Source: Sphingomonas sp. Root720 (GTDB taxonomy: Bacteria > Pseudomonadota > Alphaproteobacteria > Sphingomonadales > Sphingomonadaceae). Taken from it: DNA of 64,000 nt. The notes under the pieces are model-generated. The model was not told the origin of the DNA. It saw only the letters and a program-made list of their open reading frames with translations, and did no database searches. Shown here one piece after another: positions 24,719-32,878 of the stretch (its first letter is position 1; each line of letters begins with the position of its first letter). The stretch is taken from positions 83,591 to 147,590 of the forward strand of contig NZ_LMID01000015.1 of assembly GCF_001428605.1 (NCBI RefSeq), written 5' to 3'. A program made the translations under genes and the position numbers.

Positions 24719-25039
24719 TCAGTTGGCCTTGTCGACGTCGACCGTCGGAACCTTGACCTGTTCGGTGGTGGTGCCGACATCGACCTTCGGGACGGTGACG
24801 TCGGTGGTCTTGGAGCCGACGTTCACCTTGGCGGTGTCGACATCGAAGGCGGGAGCCTGTCCGCCGGTGACGCTGACGTCGGGCGCCTTGGCCTCGCGGG
24901 TCTGGCTGACGTCGATCAGTCCGAAGGCGAAGGCGGCGATGATCGCGAGAACGGCGATGACGCCGATGATGATGGCGGTCCGGGCGCCTCTGCCGCCGCG
25001 CGCGGGGTATTCCTTATAATGTTCGTGCGTCGTATTCAC
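24719..25039 (-). CDS. Single-pass membrane protein of unknown function
   Basis: A 106-residue protein with a short cytoplasmic, Arg-rich N-terminus, one transmembrane segment (TAIIIGVIAVLAIIAAFAFGL) around 21-41, and an outer domain made of repeated K/T/V/D motifs (VNVGSKTTDVTVPKVDVGTT). The GTG start has AGGAG 8 nt upstream. It precedes the YqaE gene by 2 bp. Upstream, GCAAC-N16-CGTT on the minus strand (25100-25076) differs by one base from the EcfG consensus. I do not recognise the family. Confidence 0.8.
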   Translation of the reverse strand: MNTTHEHYKEYPARGGRGARTAIIIGVIAVLAIIAAFAFGLIDVSQTREAKAPDVSVTGGQAPAFDVDTAKVNVGSKTTDVTVPKVDVGTTTEQVKVPTVDVDKAN

Positions 25040-25120
25040 CTTCGGCACTCCTCGCTGATTCGATGGAGCACCAACAACGATCAGTGTGGACAACAGTTGC
25101 ATCATGCGGGTCCGTCCAGC

Positions 25121-25149
25121 TTGACGAATCTGTGGAACGGGGCTATCGG
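25121..25149 (+). promoter_or_regulatory. Sigma-70-type promoter of rpmB
   Basis: TTGACG (25121-25126), a 17-bp spacer and TATCGG (25144-25149) lie 41 bp before the L28 start codon, with no other gene between. Confidence 0.6.
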
Positions 25150-25190
25150 CCGCGACTTTCCGGGCAACCCGAACATCAGGACGAAGAATA

Positions 25191-25484
25191 ATGTCGCGCA
25201 TCTGCGAGCTGACCGGCAAGGGCCGCCAAGTGGGCCACAACGTGTCCCACGCCAACAACAAGACCAAGCGGACCTTTCTGCCGAACCTGCAGAACGTCAC
25301 GCTGATTTCCGATTCGCTGGGCAAGGGCGTGAAGCTGCGGGTCTCGACCCACGGCCTGCGCTCGGTCGAGCATGTCGGCGGCCTCGACAACTGGCTGCTC
25401 AAGACCTCGGACGAGCGGCTCTCGCTGCGCGCCCGTCGCCTGAAGCGCGACGTCGCCAAGAAGCAGCAGGCCGTCGCGGCCTGA
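25191..25484 (+). CDS. rpmB: 50S ribosomal protein L28
   Basis: A 97-residue L28 beginning [23 protein letters not shown], the diagnostic L28 start, with the RTFLPNLQ and [17 protein letters not shown] blocks. L28 helps assemble the large ribosomal subunit. This is the longer alphaproteobacterial form without zinc-ligand Cys pairs. It is monocistronic and followed by a stem-loop. Confidence 0.97.
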   Translation: MSRICELTGKGRQVGHNVSHANNKTKRTFLPNLQNVTLISDSLGKGVKLRVSTHGLRSVEHVGGLDNWLLKTSDERLSLRARRLKRDVAKKQQAVAA

Positions 25485-25522
25485 TTCGCCGCGCCCGCCA
25501 CGCGGCGGGCCAGCTCGACCAA

Positions 25523-25554
25523 AAGCCGGATCGCCCGCGCGGTCCGGCTTTGTC
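25523..25554 (+). terminator. Probable terminator of rpmB
   Basis: An 8-bp stem AAGCCGGA/TCCGGCTT (25523-25530 with 25543-25550) with a 12-nt GC-rich loop that can pair further is followed by TGTCGT, a weak U-tract. Confidence 0.5.
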
Positions 25555-25641
25555 GTGCCCGGCGAAGGTGATGCGGGCGAACCAGAAGCTGCCCGAGAAG
25601 CCGGCCTGCGCCGGCATGGCGGAGCGGACGACCGGGCCCAG

Positions 25642-26631
25642 CTACCGGTCCCGGTCGGCATGGCGGCCCTTGCCCCGCCCCTCCATCAGCTCGAACTTGA
25701 GCAGCAGCGTCCGCTCGATCGGCATCTGATTGTCGTCGGAGATGATCCACAGGATGGTGCGCCCCTCCTCCTGCGTGACGGCGATTCCCTCCATATTGTC
25801 GATGTTGAGCGGCGGCTTGAGTTCGGCGACGAGCGCGCTGGTCAGGGTCCGGCCGGGCGCTATGCTCGCCGGGTCGGCGATACCGACCGCCGCCGAGAAG
25901 CCGTCCAGCATGCCGAATCGCCGATGCAGGATCACGAGCCGTCCGTCCGGAAGCTGCGCCGCGTCGGTCGGGACATAGCGGTCGAGCGGCGCGCGATAGC
26001 CGAACTGATAGGGTGTGTTGCGGGCCTTGGTCGGATCGCCGGGAAACATCAGCGCGGCATGGACGTGGGGCGCGATGGCGCGGCCTTCCGCGAACACGAC
26101 GAAGCGCCCGCCCGCAAGCCGGACCATCGCCTCGGGTCCCGAATTCTCCGACCAGTCCTTCATCGCCGGCGGGAAGGCGACCGACTGGAGCATGGTCAGG
26201 TCGGGCGAATAGCGCAGGATCGCATTGTGATATTCGAAGCCGACCCAGATGTCGCCTTCGGGGCCGACCGTCATCGATTCCGAATCGCGATCCGACCGGC
26301 CCCCATCATACGCCGGGAAGGCGGGCAGCTTGCCGAACCGGCTGTCGTCGATCGTCCCGGGAGAGGTCATGCGGAAGCGCAGATAATGGCCCGTGTCGGC
26401 CAGCGCGAAGAAGCGGTCGCCGTCGACCCGCAAAGCCGAATAGCCGCCGAAGTCGGGTTGCCGGCTGGTCAGCTGCCAACCGCCGAGATAGCGCAGCCCG
26501 CCGATCGCGGTCCGCGCCGGATCGGCCGGGTCGAGCGGGATGGACGTCGCCACCACGCTGATGCCGGACTGCGGAAAGCCCGCCGATCCCGGCACCAGGC
26601 AGAACAACAATGCGGCCAGTACCTTCTTCAT
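25642..26631 (-). CDS. Esterase-like protein of phytase family (PF13449 type)
   Basis: A 329-residue exported protein. Residues 1-20 form a signal peptide. The rest shows a beta-propeller-like pattern with GGWQLTSRQPDFGGYSALRVDG, SESMTVGPEGDIWVGFEYHNAILRY and NIDNMEGIAVTQEEGRTILWIISDDN, the signature of the phytase-like esterase family. It is predicted to be periplasmic; the substrate is unknown. ATG 26631 is chosen since it starts the signal peptide; longer in-frame readings add 47 residues without signal character. Confidence 0.82.
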   Translation of the reverse strand: MKKVLAALLFCLVPGSAGFPQSGISVVATSIPLDPADPARTAIGGLRYLGGWQLTSRQPDFGGYSALRVDGDRFFALADTGHYLRFRMTSPGTIDDSRFGKLPAFPAYDGGRSDRDSESMTVGPEGDIWVGFEYHNAILRYSPDLTMLQSVAFPPAMKDWSENSGPEAMVRLAGGRFVVFAEGRAIAPHVHAALMFPGDPTKARNTPYQFGYRAPLDRYVPTDAAQLPDGRLVILHRRFGMLDGFSAAVGIADPASIAPGRTLTSALVAELKPPLNIDNMEGIAVTQEEGRTILWIISDDNQMPIERTLLLKFELMEGRGKGRHADRDR

Positions 26632-26843
26632 GCGCCGCCGATACCCCTCGCCCGAGCGATTCCAAAGGCTTTTGCGTGCCCGCGCGACGGATCGGCCCCG
26701 CCCCCAAGCTGAACGCCGGCCAACAAGCGCGTTCAGCATCGGCTCACGCGAATCATGGAATAAGCGTCTCATCGATCGGGCCCATCCGGCCCTGCAAAGG
26801 GGTTCCGCTCAGCGGGACGCACGGTTGAGACGAGGAGGTTGTC

Positions 26844-27236
26844 ATGTTGCGCAAGTTTATCGCGGCCGCGGCCGCTTCCGCCGCCGTCCTGATGACGGTG
26901 GCCCCCGTTGCGGCCCAGGCCCAATATTATGGCGGCCGCTACGAGCAGGTTCGCGACTGGCGCGGCGACCGCGGCCATTATCGCGGCGACCGGGGCTATC
27001 GCGGCGACCGCGGCTATTACCGGGATCGCGGCTATTATCGCGGCGACCGGGGCTATCGCGGCGGCCGCTGCCGCGACAAGGGCACCGGCGGCACCATCAT
27101 CGGCGCGATCGCCGGCGGCCTGCTCGGCAACGAGATCGGCAATGGCCGCTACGATCGCGGCGACGGCACCACCGGCGCCATCATCGGCGCGGGCGTCGGC
27201 GCCCTCGCCGGCCGGGCGATCGACCGCAACTGCTAA
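26844..27236 (+). CDS. Glycine-zipper protein with RGDRGYY repeats (exported)
   Basis: A 130-residue envelope protein. A signal peptide covers residues 1-26 (AQA). Residues ~35-75 are a low-complexity repeat of RGDRGYY/RGDRGHY units (about seven). The C-terminal half is a glycine-zipper 2TM-like domain, GGTIIGAIAGGLLGNEIG and TGAIIGAGVGALAGRAI, as in Rick17kDa/SlyB-like proteins. GAGGAGG lies 7 nt before ATG 26844. Such proteins sit in the outer membrane or periplasm and are often stress induced. The repeat unit varies in number between strains in many families, which is inference here. Confidence 0.85.
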   Translation: MLRKFIAAAAASAAVLMTVAPVAAQAQYYGGRYEQVRDWRGDRGHYRGDRGYRGDRGYYRDRGYYRGDRGYRGGRCRDKGTGGTIIGAIAGGLLGNEIGNGRYDRGDGTTGAIIGAGVGALAGRAIDRNC

Positions 27237-27292
27237 GACGCGCGTCGCGCGCTTTCCCACCTGAACCAGTTCCCCGCGTGGCGTTGTGGGGA

Positions 27293-27367
27293 GGAGGGTC
27301 GCCGGTCTCGCTGGAGGAGTCGGCGGCCCTCCACTTTTTGCGGGCATAGCCCGCGAAACGTGGAGGG
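27293..27367. other. Two mutually exclusive hairpins in the 27.24-27.61 kb gap
   Basis: This lies in a 372-bp gene-free stretch between two convergent genes. Hairpin A pairs 27293-27304 with 27321-27332 (12 pairs, one G-U). Hairpin B pairs 27327-27334 with 27360-27367 (8 pairs) and encloses a perfect GCGGGC-ATA-GCCCGC inner hairpin (27340-27354). Both use the CCCTCC at 27327-27332, so only one can form. This could be a terminator/antiterminator arrangement or part of the repeat element that follows. Confidence 0.45.
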
Positions 27368-27379
27368 GTTTGTTTGTTT

Positions 27380-27472
27380 TGCCTCAGGCGCCGGCGTGCG
27401 CATCCGCGCACTTGGCTTTCCTCGCATAAGCTCGGGCGGCCGTTCGGCCTTGCGGGACGCTGACGCGTCCCG
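27380..27472 (+). repeat. Structured repeat, left copy (three hairpins)
   Basis: Order: TGCCTCAGGCGCCGGC (27380-27395), hairpin 1 GTGCGC-ATCC-GCGCAC (27396-27411), linker (27412-27437), hairpin 2 GGCC-GTTC-GGCC (27438-27449), TTGC, and hairpin 3 with an 8-bp stem (27453-27460 with 27465-27472). The right copy repeats this in inverse orientation with the same linkers and different but still paired stems. Confidence 0.75.
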
Positions 27473-27506
27473 TTTCACCGTGCCTCTCGAACCTGGAGAT
27501 GGGCGT

Positions 27507-27600
27507 CGGAGCCCGACGGGCTCCGCAAGCGCGAACGCGCGCCCGAGCTTATGCGAGGATAGCCAAACCGGACGGATGTCCGGTGCCGGCGCCTGAGGCA
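27507..27600 (-). repeat. Structured repeat, right copy (inverted, covarying stems)
   Basis: Read on the minus strand: the identical 16-nt block (27600-27585), hairpin 1 ACCGGAC-ATCC-GTCCGGT (27584-27567), a linker 25/26 identical to the left copy (27566-27541), hairpin 2 GCGC-GTTC-GCGC (27540-27529), TTGC (27528-27525), and hairpin 3 with an 8-bp stem CGGAGCCC/GGGCTCCG (27525-27507, loop of 3). Loops and linkers are conserved while stems change on both sides, which indicates selection for structure. Confidence 0.75.
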
Positions 27601-27608
27601 GACGAGGT

Positions 27609-29447
27609 TTACCTCGGCTCCAGATCAAAAAGCCCCGCGAGCTGCTCGACCATCGTGCCGCCGAGCTGCTCGACATCCATGATCGTGACCGCGCGCTGAT
27701 AATAGCGCGTCACGTCGTGGCCGATGCCGATCGCGATCAGTTCGACCGGCGAGCGATTCTCGATCCAGCCGATCATCTGCCGCAGGTGGCGTTCCAGATA
27801 GGAGCCGTTGTTGACCGACAGCGTCGAGTCGTCGACGGGCGCGCCGTCCGAGATCACCATCAGGATCTTGCGCTCCTCGCGCCGGGCGATCAGCCGGTTG
27901 TGCGCCCAGAGCAGCGCCTCGCCGTCGATATTCTCCTTGAGCAGCCCTTCGCGCATCATCAGGCCGAGCGACTTGCGCGCGCGGCGCCAGGGATCGTCGG
28001 CTTTCTTGTAGACGATGTGGCGCAGATCGTTGAGCCGGCCCGGCGCGGGCGGGCGGCCCGCCGCCAGCCAGGCCTCGCGCGACTGGCCGCCCTTCCAGGC
28101 GCGGGTCGTGAAGCCCAATATCTCGGTCTTGACCGCGCAACGCTCCAGCGTGCGGGCGAGGATATCGGCGCAGATCGCCGCGATCGAGATCGGCCGGCCC
28201 CGCATCGACCCCGAATTATCGATCAGCAGCGTCACCACCGTGTCGCGGAAATCGGTGTCGCGCTCGATCTTGTAGCTCAGCGAATGCGCCGGATCGACGA
28301 CGACGCGGGCAAGCCGGGCGGCGTCGAGCAGCCCTTCCTCCTGGTCGAAGTCCCAGCTGCGGTTCTGCTGCGCCATCAGCCGGCGCTGGAGCCGGTTGGC
28401 GAGCTTGGTCACCGCGCCCTGGAGATGGACGAGCTGCTGGTCGAGATAGGCGCGCAGCCGCGTCAGCTCCTCGTCGTCGCACAGCTCGGTGGCGGCGATC
28501 TCCTCGTCGAACTGGGTGGTATAGGCGTGGTAGTCGAAACTGGGCGGCAGATCGGACATCGGCCGGTTCGGGCGGACGGGCATCATGCCCTCCTCCCCGT
28601 CGTCGCCCATGTCGCCGTCCATGTCGGACTCGCTGTCCTGGTCGAGCTGGCGCTGCTCGCCATCCTCCTCGCCCGCCTCGGACTTGTCGGCGCGCATCTC
28701 GACGTCCGAGTCGCTCGACCCGCCCGAATCCTCGCCCTCGTCCTGCTGGTCCTGGCCCTCTTCCTGGTCCTCGCCGTCCTCGTTGTCGCCGGCTTCGGGA
28801 TCGGTCTCGGGAAGCTGCTCGCCCTGGGTCAGCTCGAGATCCTCGAGCAGCCGGCCGACCAGCCTGGCAAAGGCGGCCTGATCGTCGAAGGCGAGTTCGA
28901 GCGCGTCGAGATCCTTGCCCGCCTTCTCCTCGATCCAGTCGCGCACCAGCGCGAGCCCCGGCTCGGCGATCGCGGGCACGGCCTGTCCCGTCAGCCGCTC
29001 GCGCACCAGCAGGCCCACTGCGGTCGACAGCGGCACCTCCTCGCGCGCCCGCGCGCGCACCAGCGGATCGGAGCGCAGCCGCACCTCGAGCGCGTTGTTC
29101 AGATTGGCGCGCACCCCGGCCATGCCGCGCGACCCGATCGCCTCGACGCGCGCCTGCTCGACCGCGTCATGGACGGCGCGGGCGACCGGCTCGGACGGGG
29201 CGGCGCGTTCGTGGACGCGCGTGTCGTGGTAGCGCGCCTTGAGCGCGAAACCGTCGGCGAAGCCGCGCGCCTCGGCCACCGCCTGCGGCGGCAGGTTGCG
29301 CGAGGGCATCGGCACCCGCAGCTGCTTGAGCGAGAAGGACGGTGCCTCGGCGGTGAAACTCAGCTCCAGCTCATGGTCGCGCGCCATCGCCCGGGCGGTA
29401 CCGCCCAGGACGAGCCGGAAGCTTTCGAGGGGGGACTGTTCGGCCAT
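27609..29447 (-). CDS. cobT: Cobaltochelatase subunit CobT
   Basis: A 612-residue CobT. With CobS and CobN it inserts cobalt into hydrogenobyrinate a,c-diamide in the aerobic cobalamin pathway; CobT and CobS form the AAA+ chaperone part. A strongly acidic Asp/Glu-rich segment (~210-290) links the N-terminal region to a C-terminal von Willebrand A domain with the MIDAS motif LLIDNSGSM. The ATG overlaps the stop of the phosphatase gene (ATGA). It is third in a cobS-phosphatase-cobT operon. No cobN is in the window. In some bacteria this pair is present without a full B12 pathway. Confidence 0.93.
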   Translation of the reverse strand: MAEQSPLESFRLVLGGTARAMARDHELELSFTAEAPSFSLKQLRVPMPSRNLPPQAVAEARGFADGFALKARYHDTRVHERAAPSEPVARAVHDAVEQARVEAIGSRGMAGVRANLNNALEVRLRSDPLVRARAREEVPLSTAVGLLVRERLTGQAVPAIAEPGLALVRDWIEEKAGKDLDALELAFDDQAAFARLVGRLLEDLELTQGEQLPETDPEAGDNEDGEDQEEGQDQQDEGEDSGGSSDSDVEMRADKSEAGEEDGEQRQLDQDSESDMDGDMGDDGEEGMMPVRPNRPMSDLPPSFDYHAYTTQFDEEIAATELCDDEELTRLRAYLDQQLVHLQGAVTKLANRLQRRLMAQQNRSWDFDQEEGLLDAARLARVVVDPAHSLSYKIERDTDFRDTVVTLLIDNSGSMRGRPISIAAICADILARTLERCAVKTEILGFTTRAWKGGQSREAWLAAGRPPAPGRLNDLRHIVYKKADDPWRRARKSLGLMMREGLLKENIDGEALLWAHNRLIARREERKILMVISDGAPVDDSTLSVNNGSYLERHLRQMIGWIENRSPVELIAIGIGHDVTRYYQRAVTIMDVEQLGGTMVEQLAGLFDLEPR

Positions 29448-30220
29448 CAGTCGAGCAGCAGCTCGCGGAGGCGCGCCGTGGCCGGTGCGTCGACGCCGAT
29501 CGACGCCAGATAGGCGTCGATGCCGCCATGGTCGCGGTCGAGGCTGTCGAACGCCACCGCCAGATAGTCGGCGTCGGCGGCGAGCAGCGGCCCGACGACC
29601 TCCGGATCGACGGCGGCGAACCTGTCCGATCCGCCGCGCCCGGCGCCGATCAGCCGGGAGAAATCGGCATAGCGGTTGGTCAGCAGATAATCCTCGACGA
29701 TCGTGTCGCGCGGCACGCCCAGCACCGCCAGGATCAGCGCGGCCGCGACCCCGGTGCGGTCCTTGCCGGCCGAACAGTTGAACAGCAGCGGCACATGCCC
29801 GCCCGCCAGCCGCTCGAACAGGAAGCGGTAGGACGGCGCATGATCGACGAGGATGTCGCGGTAGAGGCCGAGCATCTTCGCCCGCATCCGCGCGGCGTCG
29901 GTTACCTCGCCACCGAGCAGCGCGCCGAGCACGCCCGTCACCTCCTCATAGTCGCGCGACCAGTAGAGGACCCCGGCCGGCTCGCACCAGCGGGTGGGAT
30001 CGCGCCGCCGCTCGCCGGGGCGGCGCAGGTCGCACACCGTCGCGATGCCGAGCCCGGCGAGATGCGCCTCGTCGGCCTCGGTCAGCATCGACATCACGCC
30101 CGAACGGAACAGCAGCCCGCGCCGCACGGTACGCCCGTCGGCGGTCGCATAACCGCCCATGTCGCGCAGGTTGAACCCGCCCTCCAGCGGCAGCAGCGGC
30201 GAGAGTTCGATCGTCGTCAT
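29447..30220 (-). CDS. Tyrosine-type protein phosphatase
   Basis: A 257-residue phosphatase of the bacterial Y_phosphatase3 family. The P-loop CSAGKDRTG (HCxxGKDR-type, with N instead of H before Cys) and the N-terminal NLRDMGGY motif are diagnostic. Cys is the nucleophile and Arg binds phosphate; such enzymes act on phosphotyrosine or phosphoinositide-like substrates. Its ATG overlaps the cobS stop (ATGA) and its own stop overlaps the cobT start, so it is locked between the two chelatase genes. Why a phosphatase sits there is not known. Confidence 0.85.
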   Translation of the reverse strand: MTTIELSPLLPLEGGFNLRDMGGYATADGRTVRRGLLFRSGVMSMLTEADEAHLAGLGIATVCDLRRPGERRRDPTRWCEPAGVLYWSRDYEEVTGVLGALLGGEVTDAARMRAKMLGLYRDILVDHAPSYRFLFERLAGGHVPLLFNCSAGKDRTGVAAALILAVLGVPRDTIVEDYLLTNRYADFSRLIGAGRGGSDRFAAVDPEVVGPLLAADADYLAVAFDSLDRDHGGIDAYLASIGVDAPATARLRELLLD

Positions 30221-31221
30221 GCTTTCCCGACGATGCTCTCCGGCAGGTCCTTCCCGAACACGCGCTGATAATATTCGGCGACCAGCGGCCGCTCGCTCTC
30301 GTCGCACTTGTTGAGGAAGGACAGGCGGAAGGCGAAGCCCACATCGTTGAAGATGAGCGCGTTCTGCGCCCAGCTGATCACGGTGCGCGGGCTCATCACG
30401 GTCGAGATGTCGCCGGCGACGAAGCCCTGGCGGGTCATGTCGGCGACCTTCACCATGTCCTCGACCACCTTCTTGCCGTCGGGCTTGTCATATTCGCCGG
30501 ACTTGGCGAGCACGATCTGCGCCTCGGTGGCGGCGGGCAGATAGTTGAGCGTGACGACGATGTTCCAGCGATCCATCTGGCCCTGGTTGATCTGCTGCGT
30601 GCCGTGATAGAGGCCGGTCGTGTCGCCGAGGCCGACCGTATTGGCCGTCGCGAACAGACGGAACCAGGGGTTCGGGCGAATCACCCGGTTCTGGTCGAGC
30701 AGGGTCAGCTTGCCCTCGGTCTCCAGCACGCGCTGGATCACGAACATCACGTCGGGGCGGCCGGCATCATATTCGTCGAAGACGAGCGCGGTCGGCGTCT
30801 GCAGCGCCCAGGGCAGCAGGCCTTCGCGGAACTCGGTGATCTGCTGGCCGTCGCGCAGCACGATCGCATCGCGGCCGACGAGATCGATACGGCTGATATG
30901 CGCGTCGAGGTTGATGCGGATGCACGGCCATTTCAGCCGCGCCGCCACCTGCTCGATATGGCTGGACTTGCCGGTGCCGTGATAGCCCTGGACCATCACG
31001 CGGCGGTTGTAGGCGAAGCCCGCGACGATCGCCATCGTCGTGTCCGGATCGAACACATAGGCGGGATCGAGATCGGGAACGCGCTCGTCCGACTCGGAGA
31101 AGGCGGGCACTTCGAGATCGCTGTCGATCCCGAACAGCTCGCGGACCTTCACCATCCGGTCGGGGGCCGAGAGCACCGTGTCGGTGCGGCTGTCGGGCTG
31201 GACATTGGGCAGGTCGGTCAT
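30217..31221 (-). CDS. cobS: Cobaltochelatase subunit CobS (AAA+ ATPase)
   Basis: A 334-residue AAA+ ATPase. Walker A is in [17 protein letters not shown] (about residues 76-92) and Walker B is [14 protein letters not shown]. The N-terminus [18 protein letters not shown] and the [13 protein letters not shown]-like region are typical CobS. It drives ATP-dependent cobalt insertion with CobT and CobN. First gene of the unit; it lies 29 bp after the J-domain protein gene and may be read from the same promoter. Confidence 0.94.
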   Translation of the reverse strand: MTDLPNVQPDSRTDTVLSAPDRMVKVRELFGIDSDLEVPAFSESDERVPDLDPAYVFDPDTTMAIVAGFAYNRRVMVQGYHGTGKSSHIEQVAARLKWPCIRINLDAHISRIDLVGRDAIVLRDGQQITEFREGLLPWALQTPTALVFDEYDAGRPDVMFVIQRVLETEGKLTLLDQNRVIRPNPWFRLFATANTVGLGDTTGLYHGTQQINQGQMDRWNIVVTLNYLPAATEAQIVLAKSGEYDKPDGKKVVEDMVKVADMTRQGFVAGDISTVMSPRTVISWAQNALIFNDVGFAFRLSFLNKCDESERPLVAEYYQRVFGKDLPESIVGKA

Positions 31222-31250
31222 GGGTAGCCTTTTGGGATCAACGATGCTGC

Positions 31251-31853
31251 TTATGCGAAGGCGGGACGGCCTTTCAGCTGCGTATAAGCCGAAATCACGT
31301 CCTGCAAAGCCTTCTCGTGGGTCCGATCGCCGCCATTTTTGTCCGGGTGGTAGCGTCGGAGCAGTTCGGCATAGCGGGTGCGCAAGGCCCGACGGTCGGC
31401 ATCCTTGTCGAGTCCCAGCAGCTTGAGGGCCCTGCGGTCGCCATCGGACAGCGGCCGGCCGTCGGTCCGCTCCTGCTCGGCCCGGCGGGCGAAGCGGGCG
31501 CCGATCGCGTCGAGCGGATCGGTATAGTCGGCCCAGCGCGGCGCGGCGCCCGCGTTGGGCGAGAAGGCGCGCGTCTCGCGGTCCCAGCCGCCATAGGGGG
31601 TCTGCTGGGCCTCGATCTCCTCGGTGCTCATGCCCGCGAAGAAATTATAGCCGCTGTTGAAGGCGCGGATATGGTCGAGGCACAGATAGCGCCACTCGCC
31701 CGGCCCGTCGGCGCCCGACGACCCGCCGCTCCGCGCCGGCGCACGGAACTCGCCGGGCGCCTCGCAACCGGGTTCGGCGCACCGCCGCTCGCTATTCTCG
31801 ATCCGGCCGTGGAAGCGCGCCCGCGTCCGCCGTGCCGCAAAGTCTTCGTTCAA
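31251..31853 (-). CDS. J-domain (DnaJ-like) protein with N-terminal Cys-containing region
   Basis: A 200-residue protein. The J domain is C-terminal (about 135-195): [32 protein letters not shown] with an intact HPD, so it should stimulate an Hsp70. The N-terminal half contains [17 protein letters not shown] and [13 protein letters not shown], a possible zinc-binding set of three to four Cys plus His. TTG 31853 has AGAGG 6 nt upstream; an earlier TTG is possible. It precedes cobS and is divergent from bolA. The same J-protein next to CobS/BolA is common in alphaproteobacteria. Confidence 0.87.
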   Translation of the reverse strand: MNEDFAARRTRARFHGRIENSERRCAEPGCEAPGEFRAPARSGGSSGADGPGEWRYLCLDHIRAFNSGYNFFAGMSTEEIEAQQTPYGGWDRETRAFSPNAGAAPRWADYTDPLDAIGARFARRAEQERTDGRPLSDGDRRALKLLGLDKDADRRALRTRYAELLRRYHPDKNGGDRTHEKALQDVISAYTQLKGRPAFA

Positions 31854-31892
31854 CGCTCGCCTCTTGTCATGCAAACCCTCTATATAGGGCGA

Positions 31893-32180
31893 ATGAGCGA
31901 ACTTCCCACAGGCCCCGTCGCCGCCGAGATCAGCCGCCGCCTCACCGCGGCCCTCGCCCCCACCCGACTCGCCGTGATCGACGACAGCGAGAGCCATCGC
32001 GGCCATGCCGGACATGACGGCTCGGGCGAAAGCCATTTCACCGTCGAGATCGAAAGCCCGTCCTTCGCCGGACAGACCCGCGTGGCGCGCCAGCGCGCCG
32101 TCAACACCGCCCTCGGCGACCTGTTGCGCGACAGGATCCACGCCCTGGCGATCAAGGCCCGAGCCCCCGGCGAAGCATAG
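31893..32180 (+). CDS. BolA family protein
   Basis: A 95-residue BolA with the class II KH-like fold: RLTAALAPTRLAVIDDSESHRGHAGHDG, then SHFTVEIESPSFAGQTRVARQRAVNTAL. The HxGH region and invariant His fit BolA iron-sulfur partner proteins that act with monothiol glutaredoxins. AGGGCGA precedes ATG 31893. It is divergent from the J-domain gene. Which BolA paralogue (BolA or IbaG-like) is not certain. Confidence 0.9.
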   Translation: MSELPTGPVAAEISRRLTAALAPTRLAVIDDSESHRGHAGHDGSGESHFTVEIESPSFAGQTRVARQRAVNTALGDLLRDRIHALAIKARAPGEA

Positions 32181-32203
32181 ATCGTTACGCCCGCAGGATC
32201 ATT

Positions 32204-32228
32204 GGAACTTTTCGCCGCCCCTGCCGTT
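32204..32228 (+). promoter_or_regulatory. EcfG-type promoter of the DUF1328 gene
   Basis: GGAAC (32204-32208), a 16-bp spacer and CGTT (32225-32228) match the alphaproteobacterial general-stress sigma consensus, 33 bp before ATG 32262. Confidence 0.65.
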
Positions 32229-32261
32229 CTGCCGGCAAATCCCTGGGACGGAGAGACTGCA

Positions 32262-32444
32262 ATGCTGAAATGGGCGCTTATCTTCCTCGTCGTCGGCCTG
32301 ATCCTCGGCGCGCTGGGCTTCGGCGGTATCGGCGGCGCCTTCGTCGGCATCGCCAAGATCCTGTTCTTCATCGCGATCGCGCTGTTCATCATCTTCGCGC
32401 TGCTCGCGCTGTTCGCGGGGAAGAAGATCAGCGACTCGATATAG
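32262..32444 (+). CDS. DUF1328 small membrane protein
   Basis: A 60-residue protein consisting almost wholly of two hydrophobic helices: [22 protein letters not shown] and [23 protein letters not shown]. This is the DUF1328 (YtjA-like) pattern. GGAG lies 8 nt before the ATG. The EcfG-type promoter upstream marks it as a member of the general stress response. The function of this family is unknown. A strong terminator follows. Confidence 0.9.
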   Translation: MLKWALIFLVVGLILGALGFGGIGGAFVGIAKILFFIAIALFIIFALLALFAGKKISDSI

Positions 32445-32463
32445 GCACCCGATCGGTTTCGTT

Positions 32464-32507
32464 GCGGGCCGCGGCACAGCCTCTGGGCGCCGCGGCCCGC
32501 TTCGTTT
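32464..32507 (+). terminator. Intrinsic terminator after the DUF1328 gene
   Basis: A 12-bp GC-rich stem (32464-32475 with 32489-32500) and a 13-nt loop are followed by TTCGTTT, 20 bp after the stop. Confidence 0.7.
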
Positions 32508-32518
32508 AAGGGACCGCC

Positions 32519-32875
32519 ATGAAGATCGTCACCGCCTTCGCCGCCCTCGGCCTTGTCGCCGCAACCACCGCGACCCCGGCCTTCGCCGCCCCCAACGCCT
32601 TCAGCGACCAGCTCAAGAAGCTGTCGTCGACGCAACAGCGCGCCACGCTGCGCCGCGCCGTGCTCGACGAAGGCAAATATTGCCGCCGCATCGGTCCGGT
32701 GGCCTATCAGGGCCCCTATAAGAACCTCGAAATGTGGACGGTGCGGTGCGACAAGGGCGCCGACTATGCCGCGTTCATCGGCATCGACGGATCGGTGCAG
32801 GTCAGGCCCTGCAGCGACCTCGCCTCGCTGAAGCTGCCGACCTGCCGCTTGCCCAAGGCGCCTGCGGCGAAATAG
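32519..32875 (+). CDS. Exported protein of unknown function
   Basis: A 118-residue protein with a signal peptide (residues 1-23, ending AFA). The mature part of about 95 residues has a central GPVAYQGPYKNLEMWTVRCDKGADYAAFIGIDGSVQVRPC (split family-like region) and three to four Cys that may pair in the periplasm. The short SD GGGACC precedes the ATG. I do not recognise the family. It ends 3 bp before the convergent stop of the DUF3667 gene. Confidence 0.78.
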   Translation: MKIVTAFAALGLVAATTATPAFAAPNAFSDQLKKLSSTQQRATLRRAVLDEGKYCRRIGPVAYQGPYKNLEMWTVRCDKGADYAAFIGIDGSVQVRPCSDLASLKLPTCRLPKAPAAK

Positions 32876-32878
32876 GCG

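Noticed and set aside
26940-27070. A CRISPR-like array of short repeats
   Set aside because: The repeats are in-frame codons of the RGDRGYY protein, with no spacers and no cas genes.
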